64,000 bases of DNA from Elysia chlorotica. Taxonomy: Eukaryota > Mollusca > Gastropoda > Plakobranchidae. The stretch is from the NCBI GenBank assembly GCA_003991915.1, contig RQTK01000143.1:590709-654708 (forward strand), given 5' to 3'. Every line of letters begins with the position of its first letter. Positions within the stretch are counted from its first letter, which is position 1. A program made the translations under genes and the position numbers. This document shows positions 36,400 to 50,331 of the stretch, piece by piece. The notes beneath the pieces were generated by a model. It did not search any database, was not told the DNA's origin, and saw nothing but the letters and a program-made list of their open reading frames with translations.

Positions 36400-38200
36400 A
36401 CATTACTTTACGGACAAAATCTAATACCTAAGATGCAATTGCATAGTTATTGAAATCAATCGGTTATTTACGTTCTTTGCATCCTCAAAATTTCCTCGGA
36501 CGGCTGAAAATACAAAATTACAGTTAATGGTTTTAACGTTATACAAAATATAAAGGATAGGAGTCGTATCAATGTATTTTACCCTAAATCGTAAACAGCC
36601 TTATCATGATTCGAAGCGCTCAGCGAGTGATATATTCGGGAACGAATAACTTCCCATTTAAAAGCAAAAGAAAAAAGTACAGTTGTCATGAGGGAAAAAA
36701 ACATTGATCTATCTAAACATTTTCATAAAGTGCCGTATTTAATATTGAATAAAAAAAATAAAAATAGAAAGTCCTTCTAGCACACTTTCTGCCACAAATA
36801 TCCACTATTTTCTATTTCTGGAATGGCGGAGAATTTATGCATAATTACAATAGAAAGGTGCGTCAGTACTCTGCTTACGGTATCATTGTGACATCATCTC
36901 AGTCAGGTCGCTGCCGCACTGCTGGTCGTGGTTGTGTGAGCCACTGATATGTGCCCCAGCCAAGTCTGACTGACTGCAGCCTGCAGGCGGGATTTATACA
37001 TGAAACTGATACTTGTAAAGGGAACCTCCGCATGATTGCATGGAGCATCAACTGTTTATATCATTAGATTAATTCGTAAATTAATGCGCACTAAAAGTCC
37101 ATGTATCACGTGCAAATAATTGAGCCTTCTGGGCAAATCACTGATGCGGGCTATGAAAACGAGCTTATCTTTCAAGTTGTATACATGTATACAATAATGA
37201 AACAAACCTCAGGTTCCTTGGCAGCTCGCACGACCGAGCGAGTGCGTCTGTCGTTTTGTGGTGATGCCTCGAATAAAACAAAATAATTCCTTTTTTTACA
37301 ATTATCTTCTTTTATTGTTTTTAATGTATACATTTTGTAAATTGTAAACCATTTATTAAAGAAGCGTAAAATTATTCAAGTCAAAGAACAGTTCAGTCTG
37401 CAGAGGTTATTTTCAGATACTTATTTGGTTCTTGGGTGCGTGATAAAATTATAAGATTCGATAGTTGACAGGGCGTGACAAGACCTAAACACTGATGTTC
37501 ATTTTAAGACATAAAAGCGTACAAAAAAAACACACACGCATATTCTATTATAATTTTCGACATCTATCATGACAGTTCATGTATTCAGAAACGGTAGGGC
37601 CTATTGTTTGGAACAGTAACGACTCTGCTGCCAATAGCATAACCAAGAAAATTCATGCCTTAAAGACGTCGTGTGTTTTATAACTTTTCATTCAGTAGTT
37701 TTGGGGTCGTGTTATTTGGTGTATAATTATGCAAATGCTCTTAATGGGGGTAAAGTATTAAGATTTTTTGTTTATGATCCTTATTGTGATGCAATACTAT
37801 AATAATTATACAGACGGCGAATTGAATGATATACGGGTAGTTGTACTTTATAATATGAATAGGAGACTAGTTTTCCACTAAACCTCTGCGTTCAAAAGGG
37901 TCCGGTCTTAATGTTCTCATTTTTTGTAATTCACTATTCCAGTGGACCCCTGGTTTACATCTTAATTTAAGTTCCTTAAGGTAATGTTAGGTTAATATTT
38001 AGCCCAATTTAATTAAAAATTAATGTAAAAATGTTTCTACCATATTTGTTTAAATGAAAATGGAAGTTGCTACGTTTTGAAAATCAATCATCGTCCGCAG
38101 TGGTTTATATAGGCCTACAGGACTTTTTTTTCGATTTTGAAACTTTTCCAATCATATGAAGTTGCTGAAAGATTAAGCGTTCTTGTACAGATATTCCAGT
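36400..38200. other. Region upstream of the ectodomain gene, no gene recognised
   Basis: This should hold the promoter and any 5' UTR exon of the minus-strand gene. I could not identify a convincing core promoter. Confidence 0.45.
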
Positions 38201-38261
38201 CATGATCGATCCATTCACCCATCCACCCATCCATCCATCCACCATCCATCCATCTCTCTCA

Positions 38262-38402
38262 CACTCAGTCTCAGCCGGTGACATCACACTGACACCGACC
38301 CAACCAGTAAGGGGGAAAAGTCACCAGTGTGGGGCTCGAACCGCGGATCTTCTGCGTCGAAAGCCAATATTCTACCCCAGGACTATGGCGCCTCCAGGGG
38401 TA
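38262..38402 (-). mobile_element. SINE family A, truncated copy (head half)
   Basis: The head and first body segment of family A are present on the minus strand: CTTTCGACGCAGAAGATCCG, then GGTTCGAGCCC, ACTGGTTGGGTCGGTGTCAG and GTGATGTCACCGGCTGAGAC. The 3' half is missing. The plus-strand flank is a (CATC) run at 38215-38255. Confidence 0.7.
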
Positions 38403-39575
38403 GTAAGTGAAGAGGCTATATTGAATTACAGTCATGGCTGCAATGATGGTTTCCGTTTGTTTGTTTTTAATGGGTTTTTTTAATTTGTTCTTTAATTGGC
38501 CCTGGCGTCAAGTTTATGGCATTCTATACAGTATTGCAGTACCGTGTAGTCACATGTTGAAGTCAACAACCGTGGTGCGACAGCTGTCGCCGAGAACAGA
38601 CCGAGGTGGCGGCGGCGGGGATAGTGAGTTTGCAGTCTGCACACGATGACAAAACGAGGAGGGCAAAGCAAAATATTGTTTCAAAGGTAATATGACATTC
38701 CTTTTTTTTCCTTTTTTTTATAGCTGTTTAGTCATCAGTGGGTGTTGTAGTCAAACAGATGCGTTCGCTGTTTTGTTTGGTCGACCTAAATTGTGTCACA
38801 TCTTTAATAACATTTTTACAGTGAAGCAAAATCACAAGTCCACACAGAGAAAGCAAATCGTTAAAAATAGCTGTCGCGATGACGCTGGTAAAAAGGCAGT
38901 TTCTTATATCATTTTTAACTCTATTAAATTTTGCAAATATTCTAAATTTCTGACCGTGTTGGTGGAGCATTGGATAGGCGCAGGTTTAAATCTGGTCAAA
39001 GGAAACAAAATACCATAGCAACAAGCGAAATTGTAGGCCTGTGTTTTGGTCGTTTTTATTGTGGTTTTCTTTTTCTTTTAAACTAATAAAAATAAATAGC
39101 TTAACGGCGGTATTCTAAGTATAGAGTCATGGCAATTAATATTGGGTAACATTTGTTCCTTATCTTTTAACATTGTTTTGTCAGTTTGGGTTTATTCTGA
39201 ATAAATCAACAGAGGTGAAATTTAACCCGTTTAAAAAAGTTACCCTACATTTTCAGCAAAACCCTATAATGCAAGCGAGGTTGCCAGTACCGGTAGCTAA
39301 GATTTGATTCCATACCGCATGTCATATCTCAACTAAATTGTTTTGCACAATTGTGCTGTAGTATGTACAGTATTAGCGGCACAGCTGTGTCGAACTTCAG
39401 ACGACTACAAAGATTAGCGATAAGCTGTCCCTTGTTTAAATAACACATACAAACAACGTTGCCCCGATTCGGCTCAGACGAGTTGCTCGTATTCCCTTAA
39501 CACGGATGAGGTAATTAAAGTAGGTCAAACAAACCGTATCATATTAAAAATTTATGATAATAATGTTACCCCGTC

Positions 39576-39788
<213 letters not shown>

Positions 39789-39795
39789 GGGGGGG

Positions 39796-40029
39796 TGCGG
39801 TAGCCATGGGGTAGAACATCGGCTTCCGAGCAGGAGTTCCCTGGCGATGTTGTTCCCTACTGGCTCTATTGTTGTCAGTTTAATGTGAGCGGCTGGAACA
39901 AGAGTATCCCCACCCTGTTTTGTATGTGGCAGCCCATAAAATTGTCAGACGTCAGTCTAGGGGCTTGTCCACAATATAGTCTATATTATGCTGACGTTGG
40001 ACGTTAAATCAACTCAACTCAACCCAACT
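39796..40029 (+). mobile_element. SINE family A copy
   Basis: Head GTAGAACATCGGCTTCC, body GTCAGTTTAATGTGAGCGGC, and the complete 3' end with CATAAAATTGTCAGACGTCA and GCTGACGTTGGACGTTAAAT, then ACTCAACTCAACCC. It lies immediately 3' of a long CT/GC microsatellite. Confidence 0.75.
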
Positions 40030-40904
40030 GTCTCCCTCCCTCGCTCTCATTCTCTCTCGTGTAACACCAATTTCGTTTTTCAATGTATCAAATTATGTTG
40101 ATGGTGTTAATTAAGATCCTATGAGCTTTTCCCATGACTTTAGTCTTATGATATTGTGTGTTCTGTTAGAATTGGTCCCGTAAATTAATTATTTCAAAGA
40201 AAAAAAATTAATGTGAGAGAAGAAGTGGCAAAGTATGTTTTTTAAAGGATTGTAAAATGAGGAAAATATAAATAAAAAGTGGGGGTGGTAGTGGGGGTGG
40301 TAGCATTAATGACATGGGTGTTAATAATCAGGGTAACGATAATTATAATGGAAAAATTGGGGTAGCAGCAGGGATAATGTAAAAAAAAAAAAAAAAAACA
40401 AAAAACAAATAAAAAAACAAACAAAAAACAAACCAAAAAACAAAAAAACACGTAACTACTGCTGAGGTAGTAGGAATGGCTATGGTGGGTAGGTGGCGAT
40501 CGTAGGAGCTGCAATAGCCACGGCCATATTTGGAATGGGGGAACAATACTAAATTAGAATACCAAAGGGTAATACCCCCGGTTTTAACTATGCAGCCATA
40601 CCAGTTGCACCTACTTCTTCAATCTCCCGCCTCACTCATAAAAAGAAAAATGTATAAACCTAATCTTACCCGTCCCCCCAGCGTAGAAGGGAAGGTTTGT
40701 CTTATCTGTCTCAACCTATCCCCCCTTTCCACTTTAGAACCTCCAAAATTAGGGAACCCCATACACAAGAGGACCAGCCTCGTAGTAATAGAATGAACCA
40801 GCATATGATCTATCATGTCTTGCCTTCCTCCTGATCTTTTGTCTTCTGTCAACGCCGCCTGTCGCCGTATAGGATCCCCCAGGGGAACCTAGGAGACGTT
40901 AAAC

Positions 40905-40905
40905 C

Positions 40906-40963
<58 letters not shown>
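40905..40963 (+). repeat. (GA)n microsatellite
   Basis: An uninterrupted GA run followed by ATTCTCTCCCTCCCTC. Confidence 0.96.
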
Positions 40964-40967
<4 letters not shown>

Positions 40968-42280
40968 TCTCCCTCCCTCTATAGAGAACCTAGAAAAGGT
41001 GACTTTTTAAAGTGGTGACACGTCGAGATTGGCTCGAGCCTGAACTATATAGAACTTGATATTGTTGTAATGGAAAGTAAGCTGGGATGTGAAGGTTAAA
41101 AAAAAAAAAAAAAAAAAAAGAACCTGAACCGCGCTGTGGGGGAGGATATTCATGTTGTTTATATGATATTAAGTTAAGAGTGATTTCCCTTGTATTTACC
41201 GAATTTTCATTGGTTATCGCAGTTAATAGAGCATTTCTGTTTCTTAGCATCTGACAAGTTGTTGATGAATGGCGGTCAGCGCCTGCGTGGTGAAGTATGT
41301 AAATAATGATCAATATAAATATAATATTGTTTTGCAATTTGGTATCACTAAAATATTGTTATCGTTTTATTAAAAAAAGGAAAATCAATCCTGATCAAAT
41401 CACTAATTAAATATACTCTAGGTTTGTATAAAATTAGATCTAGATCTAGATTAGATTTGAAAATGGAAGTCTCGTACCGAAACATTGATCTAGATTCTAG
41501 ATCTAGATCTTGTCTAGTCTAGGACTAGATCTAGATCTTAGATATAGATATAGATTCAGAATTCTCAATCTATGACTTAGAATTAGATATGTATCAAAGT
41601 ATAAACCAAGAGTTGATTAGTTTGTTCTAAATGATTTGTGGACTCATGTAGGCCCTATTGATTAGACCCCCCCCCCCCCCCCCCCCCTAAAAAATAAAAA
41701 AATTAAAAAGCATCCCAATCTATTCTAAAGTTGAATAGATCTAGGCTTGGTATTTGGCCAACCTTTTGGATAAGTAGCCAATATAGTTAGTTTTGTCTTT
41801 ATTGTAAGCTCAGATTTTGATCACTTAATTCCACCTCTATGGATCGAATCATACGAATGACACTTTATTGGGTTAAACAATGTTTTCATACCCATAGAAT
41901 GCCTAACTTTAAAATCGATACCTTTTTTAATTACTAACTTATAAAGATAGAGGGAAGCAAGTGACTAGAGTAATACAGACCGGCCAACCACGCTAATTTT
42001 TTTTAAGGCCAATCAACTTATAAAGTCTTATTACAAAGCTAGTATAAGAAACACTTTCGAACGTTTAGGCTATTCCAACATGCATTACGAGCGAAGTATG
42101 TCATAATGTGAGAAGCCCCCTATAGATTGTATAGATACCAGGTATTATAGCATCCTATCTGCCTGAGTGATAATCTGATCGAAAAGAAAGATCATACAGA
42201 ACTATTACTACATGAGAATAATGAAAGTTTCTTGGTTGTTTAAGTTCTATCTATGCATTACCAATGTCCATCTCTGTAAA

Positions 42281-42568
42281 GAGGGGAAGAGGCAAACTGG
42301 CTCAAATGGTAGAGCCTTGGTTTCCAGATCAGGAGGTCCGGTGTTCAAATCCCATGACCGATCAAAATTTGCTTGTCCAATTTCATCACCTCCTTGTTAG
42401 GTTGGTGTGTCAGTATGATGTGACTGGGTGAGACAGGAATCCAGGTCTCCTCATCCTGTCTCATGTGTGGCAGCACATAAAATTGTCAGATGTCAGTCTT
42501 GGAGGCGATCCACAGTATAGGCGAAATAGACCTGATCTTTAGCGTTAAGCAACCGACTCAACTCAACT
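42281..42568 (+). mobile_element. SINE family A copy with tRNA-Trp-like head
   Basis: A box CTGGCTCAAATGG and B box GTGTTCAAATCCC frame an anticodon-arm-like GTTTCCAGATCAGGAGGTC, similar to tRNA-Trp(CCA). The body has TGATGTGACTGGGTGAGACA. The 3' end has CATAAAATTGTCAGATGTCA and ends in ACTCAACTCAACT. This is the best preserved copy in the window. Confidence 0.8.
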
Positions 42569-45071
42569 AAATCTGTACGAAGAGCGCTAAATTTAGTTTT
42601 AGAAAGATGTGTATACGTGGGTTCGGCGTGTTGGCCTTGAACGTCTATATAAATAATAGCTGTAGATGTAGAAACAACATGTATAGGCTCTATAGACTCA
42701 TGCAATCTTAACTAACTCTAATCTAGGGAACTTGTAGATCACTTTACCCTCTTCCCCCTATTCGTAGAAGTACGACATTGATGCAAAGAACGTTGATTTA
42801 AAAAGGACCGAAGAAAAAACTTTTTATGAGAAATAGGCCTGATTTTGTTATTGGTATTGAAACATGTAGATCTATTCTTGTGTACTGTTGGGTCGAATGG
42901 CAGTATGTAGGATTTTATGTCACATGACTTCACCACAGGAGGTCCACATTAAGGTTATTATTTTTTCAAAGACTTGATAGTCACTAGAGCTAGGTGTACA
43001 TCCAACCATGTTGTTCGGCTCTGTTGTTTACCTTGTGGACAGCTGTAGTATCTCTGTAGACTTTCTTAATGAGACAGTGATACTTTTATACTACTACTAC
43101 TACTGCTACTACTAGTACTACTACTACTACTGCTGTTGTTGTTACTGCTAATACTACTAGAAAGCAAACTAAAATAATGGTGATTCTGCATTGCTTACAA
43201 GTGTCTTGTATATACATGTCTCTGTGTTGTTTCTAATGTGTGTGTTGTTGTTGTTGGGTTGTTGTTGTTTTTTTGGGGTGGGGGGGGTTGTGACATTGTG
43301 AATATTTGTGTTTTTAGGTTTGCATATATGGATTCTTGGAGACCATGTTATTTGGTGATGAGATCTTTGATTAAAATAAGATGTTGTAGAAAATTAACAT
43401 TTAAAATTTCGAGCAAAACCAAAATTTTAATTTTTTTTATATACAATCATTTCACACGATTTCAAACGCAACTCAGCTTTCCGCTTGGTAAAAATTCTCC
43501 CTTTGAAATTTCTCATTTCTCTGATTGGCATTTCGAAATTCCCTCTTTGGCATTTTGGAGGGTTGGCAAACCTGGTAATGATTAACTTAAGTAATACGTG
43601 TGTGGTCAGCCGAAAATATTATTTGAATGCGGGGCTGGCTACTTCAGCCGAATGCGCAAAATTTTGTTTATGAGGTTTCCACTGTACTACACTTTATTAA
43701 GTCCATAGACACTCATCCAAATTACAAGGAAGCAATTAGACATAAATCTTCTAATCCAAAAATTGTAGGTTTATGGTACATCATGTTTTCTTACATCAAT
43801 ATCTGTAAATCAACAAATAAGTATAAGACTGTGCCTTTGAGTATATATGTCATGAAATTTAGTCCTTTGATGTTGATGTGGAACAATTTATAAATATTCA
43901 AGTGTAACATTAAAAAGTTTCACAAAAATAGCATAAACATGGACGCAATCATTTTCACCATATTCTCTCAGAAACATTTTAATCCTAGGTGTAAATAAAT
44001 TTGCCCCTTTTTTAAATTATTATTCTTGGAATGTTAAAGAATTATGTCAACAATTCAAGGAACTATCCTAGGGATTTTGAAACTGCATCATTTAAATTTA
44101 TTTCTGAACCAATCAATTAATTAACAAATTCACATCCCAACTACCTGTTTCTGGTGAATTTTATATAGTATTTTCATTTAAACCTTACAAAACGAAGTCT
44201 GATAATTCAAATTTCTGACAAACCAAATTTTGCTAGAGGATAGGTCATTTTTTTTTCTTTTTGGCTCTATTAAAATCAAATTCATAATTTGAAATGTTTC
44301 GGGTGTGATCCTTTTAATTCGAAGCTCACACCAATAGGCATTATAAAAGTACTACCTGTCAAGCAAAATTCAATTCTCCCTGCTGCCCAATACATGCTTT
44401 TTAATTAAATGGGGTTAGGAAAAGATTGCAGTAGATAGTATTTCACTTTTTAAAAATCTCTATTTTGATTCTTGCCAACCTGCAGAATAAAGTAAGTTGA
44501 AACTCTTGTGGTAAAAACTTACTTGTGAGGTTAATTTTTTTAATGGCACACATAGGATAGGCTTATTTGGAAATAATTGATAATTGATGCATGTTAATTG
44601 AACTTTTTCTAGCATTCTCCGTTTTTGTTTTGTTTTTTTAGGGGGGGGGGTGTTTTTATAGGTGCTCAGGGAACTGTATATCATCTTTACAAGTATACTA
44701 ATGATTCAATATGACCACAAACTGTGTCCATGTAGAAAATTTTATTATTAAGTTTAATACTTGCTTTCAATCTGAGTTAAAATTGCTCCTGATCATATCA
44801 ATCAATATTTTGTTTAAGGATACTTTACTTTCTTTAGAGGAAATAATAATTGTCAACTGATGTAATACTGCACTAGAAATCATAGGTTTGTGTGAAGAAT
44901 CGTCTCTGCTTTTTTACAATACATTCATGCTTTTTAGTACTGCATTCTTTTAAGACTTGCTCTGTTTTTGCCTTTTGAATGCTAGGTCGCTCGTTCACTG
45001 CTAGACAAAAAAAATGACTGCACCATTTTGATGGGGAAAACTTGAGTACCATCCTATGCGCCCTTTCAAAC

Positions 45072-46089
45072 ATGAATCCTGACGCTTGCCGAGATGTCAT
45101 GGATAGAAGCAGATTGCCATACGACACTGGACCTGACTTCAACAAGGTCACCAGTGGCTTGGATGAGCTGTCGTTGAAGAAACAGTTGCCACTACGCCAG
45201 CAGACAAACAAGCCGGTACTAAAGTACAACACATCTATGGCCAAGTCTGTCCATCTGTTCAGTCATGGAGACGGTGCATTAGTAAGGAGAGATTCTGCTG
45301 GTTTCAACTTGTACACTCAGAATGGCATGTATTACACTGGTCATATAAATGGAAATAACCAGACCTACACTAATGAAATGTCCTCTGTTTCAAGGCATCC
45401 TTCTGCTCAAAACAGCAGTCCTGTGCAGACAATGGCTGGGAGAAGCACACCTTCAAACCCTTACGTCAGACCAGTGAGTGCCACAGAAGTTGCGGCAAAC
45501 ATCAACAGTGACAAGGCTCGGCGAATGGTGGAAGCTGCAGCAGCGATATCTAACATTTCAGAGAAAACCGCCACAGCATTTCACGCCCAAACCCTGCAAC
45601 GCAACTCCTTCCTTCGACCTTTAAGTGGAACAGGCAGTAATAGGGATAAACAGTCCTCTGTAGCTTTACACTCAGGTTCTAACCCATCTACTTACCAGAG
45701 ACCTCCAGACTCTTCATTGAAACAAGAGGATTCGCACGGACCAGAAATTAACTCAAAACATATAGCTGAATCTAAGCATAACAAAAAGACACTTTTTGAC
45801 TTTGCTAGTACTACCTCGACTACATTAGTGAAACCACACATTAACCAAAATGTTCAAGGACAGCAACACCCAGGATCCATTTCTCAGAAGGCAAAGACTC
45901 CGTCACGAAACAATACTTTATCATATGTCAGGAATCCATCCTATTCACCAAACAAGCCTTATGCCAATGGCACACTAGATCCTACATCCCATGTTCGAAA
46001 TGAGCCTTCTTATTCTCTCTTCAATGGATCAACAGGAGGTAATTCCTTTATTAACGGCACGACAGACACAAAGTATCACTCTGACCCTG
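45072..46089 (+). CDS. TTLL4: TTLL4 coding exon 1 (N-terminal disordered region)
   Basis: The frame opens at an ATG giving [15 protein letters not shown] and runs 339 codons plus one base to donor CCTG|GTGAGT. The protein is rich in Ser, Asn, Thr and Pro with no recognisable domain, as expected for the variable N-terminus of this family. An in-frame TGA at 45015 limits upstream extension. AG dinucleotides after T-rich runs at about 44937 and 44955 could be acceptors for a 5' UTR exon, which I cannot place. Confidence 0.85.
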
Positions 46090-48215
46090 GTGAGTGTCTT
46101 CATTTCCATCAATGTCTTTTTTTTTATTTTATACTGCAATGTTTGCATTGATCAAGCAGTTTGTTTGGTGTTGTTTGTTTTTTTTCATTGTTGTTTGAAA
46201 TAAACGCTGCCCTTTTCTTCCATTTACTTCCTCATACCAGCAGCTATTATTGTCTCTTCTCTATATCACCTTTTCATTATCCTATATGATTATATATCTC
46301 AATGCTTTATTCCTTTTATAGTGTAAAACGTTGGCTAGAAGCCCTGAATGTGTTTTACAACGTGCTTAAAATAGCTGTGCTTAAATTGATATGTGGATGT
46401 ATGCATTGTCCTCTTCTCTGTTAAGACAGATTGGATAAGTATCATTGTAAAAATCAGTCTAGTTGCTAGGCTGAAATACGCATTTAGTAATTTCTAGAGA
46501 AGGGCGGCAATGCTAAACTCTTTTTTTTTTAAATCGGATTCTTTCATGACACATAATTATTTTAACTATCTCAAGTATTGCTTATTTAGTCTTCTTTTCC
46601 TAATGTCTGTTTCGTTTTGAGGAATCATAATGTAAAGTTCCGAATTAGAAACTATTTTAATCGAAATGTTAAGGTGTTTTAAGAGCAAAAAGAAGACATG
46701 GTTTTGTTCAAACTTTTTCCCTGTCTTGTCCGGAAACTGAAACAGCGTTTCACTGTTCTAAAATAGCCATGTAGATAATTAACTTTTGTGTGTGCTGGTA
46801 GGAGGAAATAAGGTTAATGTAAAAACATCTTTTATGGATTTTATTTGAAATCAGATGAATCACCAGGAGCGCCCACTGCACCTGACAACCGACTAGCTGG
46901 AGGGGACAGCATGGGTTCTCTAAAGAAAATGCCCGTGACCAACACACTCACGGGGACAGTCTACTACAGGAAGTCCAGTCTGTCTGACGGTCTTGGTAGG
47001 CGTGGAAACCAGTCGGTTGTTCCAGGCAATATCAATTCGTCCAACGCCTCCGGTAAGTCCGTCATGGCGGAGCAGAGTGTGATGAGCTCAACTGCTAGTC
47101 TGAAGTCTGTAAGTTCTTCGGTTAAGTCTACCGGTGATTTGTCTTCCAACCGACCACCTCTTGAGCGGTCTAACGCCACCCTCCAGTCTCAAAGCTCCTC
47201 TGCCGCGCCTGACGTCAGGACCTCATCAAAACCGTCACTGGCCACGGATTCCCAACAGGCTTCAGACAGGCCGGGTCTGTCCACCAAGCCTCCGACAGGG
47301 TCCAAAGAGAAACCTGCCCAGAGACAGGGCGGCATCGGTGATTTCAGCCAGAATACTTTCAGTAAAAAGAAGACGAGTGCGTCGCTGAGAAACGTGTCTG
47401 GCAAAGTCCTGGGCGTGCCCTCCGACAGAAAGCCGCCCAACAAACGCGGGAGTTTGTCCGCTACAGCCGCCAAGCTGGAGCAGAGGCCGCTCGGCGACGG
47501 GGCCCCGGCCAAGTCCGGTGGCTGCAGCACCGAGAGGCGCGGCAAGCTGGCCGGGGACTGTGACGAGGAAGGGGAGGATGAGATCTACGACGAGGACGAC
47601 TATGATGACGAAGACGAGGAATATGATCAGGATGGAAGCAGTGATGCGAGTCCGTCTGGGTGAGTAAATTCATGACACATTCTGTCTTTTCACTGCATGA
47701 AATTTCAAGTGTTAAATACTGTGCGGACCCGTGCTACCGAGGCCTCAAAGGAAATCACTATACTAATCTCCAACTCATTTTGTGCCTTTATACAGTAGTA
47801 TTAACAAACAGTGAGAGAAGAGTCGCGTTATTTGTAATGACACACAAGTGCAGCACAAAGTCGGATTCAACCTTAACTGATTTTTTCCCTAGGCAGATGC
47901 AGAAACTCGACTCTCTTTTTAGTTTCGAGCTTGTATCTCACTACGGAATACCAGTCAATGTATTTGACATTGTGTAGGTGCAGAAATACTCTATATTCCG
48001 GCGGGGCATGTACATGTGCAATGCCTTCTTGCCAAAAAAACTGAACTGCCAGGGTCATCTATAGCAATGCGTTACAGTGGTGGATCTACCAATCTGTACT
48101 GATTTGGCTGCCGTGACTTGAGCCCTAATCCTAAATGGTGCGGGTTCAACTGTAGGGCAGGTACCGTGGACATCTCATGCAAAGTGTGTCAATCTGAAAT
48201 CGTAACTCGCGGTTG

Positions 48216-48290
<75 letters not shown>

Positions 48291-49223
48291 CTCCTTTGTT
48301 TTTTGTTGTTTGTTTTTTTCGGAAATATGAGGAATTTTAACATAGGCGTCTGCAAATGATTTCAATTATTTCATTTACATGATTGTATTTCAACAAATTG
48401 GTTTAGTTATGTCCATTCTAAGGCGAATCTCCTGTTTTAAAATGTGACATTTTGTGGACAATGTTTCTCTTCAGAGGAAGCTTCGATATCAGAAAGGAAG
48501 ACATCCTTTCAAGAGTCAGAGGTAGAGACTGTGGTAAAATAAGGGATGGAAGACTGTCGCCACAGTGTCGGCTGTTTCAATAATTATTTGTTGGGTTCAT
48601 ACAGTATGTAAGATCGTTTCGTCGCGATAATCAGTTAAACGCCGAGGAATTTACGGGTATTTGTTTGGGAGATTCCGTGATCCGGCTATGTAATCAAAAC
48701 TAAGATAGACATGTCTACTATCGATACACTCAGAAGAACAGATACTGAAAATAGAAGATCGCATATTTTTTTCAAGACTGACGCTCCTCCAATTAAGCTG
48801 ATCCTCGGGTTGAAAGCCTGGCTAGTTGACCGTGCACTCAGTCTTGCAGTCTTTAATGACAAGCTCCTCGCACGAGTGATTGCCTGTCCCTAGCGCTTCT
48901 GGAAGTGGTCACAAGCGGGCAATTATTCTGCTTATTAGAGCTAACAATGTGTAACCAATCAAGTGCGGCCGATACGCTCTGATGAAGGCGCTAGGGGGTC
49001 GGTCTTTGGCCGACTGACCTCAGCTGCCTTGTGTCTGCTTACATAAGTTTCAGCCATATGATATGAGCTCATCATATTGTCAATAACTATATGTAAATAC
49101 AATTTTATTTGTATCCTACAACAAAAAAGTTATAATTATGTTCGTTAAAACATGATGTGTCTTAGTTTCTTATCTTTACTATGCATTTACAACCCGTCGT
49201 CTTTTTTGTCTATTCTCAAAACT

Positions 49224-49288
<65 letters not shown>

Positions 49289-50282
49289 TTCTGTTATATC
49301 ATAACGGCATGAGCCGGTCTTCTTTCATTATAGCCGCTTTTATTCTTATATATACTGCTACAAACTTATCAGAAGGGTCGTTCTCGTTGTTTATATCCGT
49401 GTTGTTTTTTGTTTCCATGTAGAGACCACGAACGCCTTTCAGATCGTGTCGCTGCTTTATGAAGAAATAACGCGTGTCTTTTCATAGGCGCGTCCGAGGA
49501 CTCCGAGCTATCTATGCACGTCTGTAGTACTTAGACGACGCTAAATAATACATCAGACTGATTGTCAAGGCATATCGGTTTTTCGCCTTTGAAGTTCCTC
49601 AGGCTTTCTATATTGCCCATTGAAATATGTGCACTTTTATGGGGCAAGTGACGGCAGTAATGTGATCTTGTCCAATCGATTTTGTCTCCCCTTCCTGTTA
49701 GTGCTAGGTGTGAAAGTTCTTCCTCCAGTCGCTGAATATATTAATGATTGTGTTCACTCATTAATGAAATACATTATTTCGTTAAGTTCATAAAGTACGC
49801 AATCGTCCTACGATTTTTTCTTGCGTTCTTCTCTTTCATTTATTTATATATGATAAAAATAAAACTACTTCTTTCTCTCTTTCTCGATAGCACATACATC
49901 AACTCGTCTTCTACATGAATTCGACTTCATTGAAAACCCTATTTGAACTTTCTACTCAAACGCAGTGGGGGGACAACACAACTTCAATTCACCGTAAAGC
50001 GCGTTCTCTTTAACTTTTTGACGAAAGTTCACAATAGATGGATTCGTATAGAAGACGTGTTGGTGTTTGCACTAACTGCGTTCAAGGCCCAACTATCCAT
50101 GGTAAAAATGTAAAGATCTAGTTTGAGTTGACCTTTTACTCAATTTTAGGTCGCTTGGTACCTGAGCAGTTTCCTACAGAATGACTGGTGACGCTTTCTC
50201 ACGTCGGCTTTGCTTATAGTCGCTAGCAAGATTTTTTCTGTCTATACCGCTATCTTGCTCGCTCTCTGTCTCTGTCTCTCTG

Positions 50283-50331
<49 letters not shown>

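Larger units (their letters stand above)
40040..45071. other. Intergenic DNA upstream of TTLL4
   Basis: It contains a (GA)n tract, a C21 run at 41667-41687, a cluster of CTAGAT-type repeats at 41430-41550, a family A SINE at 42281, CTA trinucleotide runs near 43090-43130, and T/G composite runs at 43268-43287 and 44633-44650. Any 5' UTR exon of TTLL4 may lie here but is not identifiable by eye. Confidence 0.5.

Noticed and set aside
45042-45071. Upstream non-ATG (TTG) start of TTLL4
   Set aside because: The first in-frame ATG at 45072 is a normal start and there is no reason to invoke TTG.
48475-48533. Possible extra TTLL4 exon (acceptor TCTTCAG, open frame, donor GTAGAG or GTAAAA)
   Set aside because: Both donors leave phase 1, which breaks the frame into the next exon at 59416. 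Direct joining of 47659 to 59416 keeps phase.
48960-49025. CTGATGA at 48979 in intron 2 as a hammerhead candidate
   Set aside because: There is no GAAA at a workable distance.
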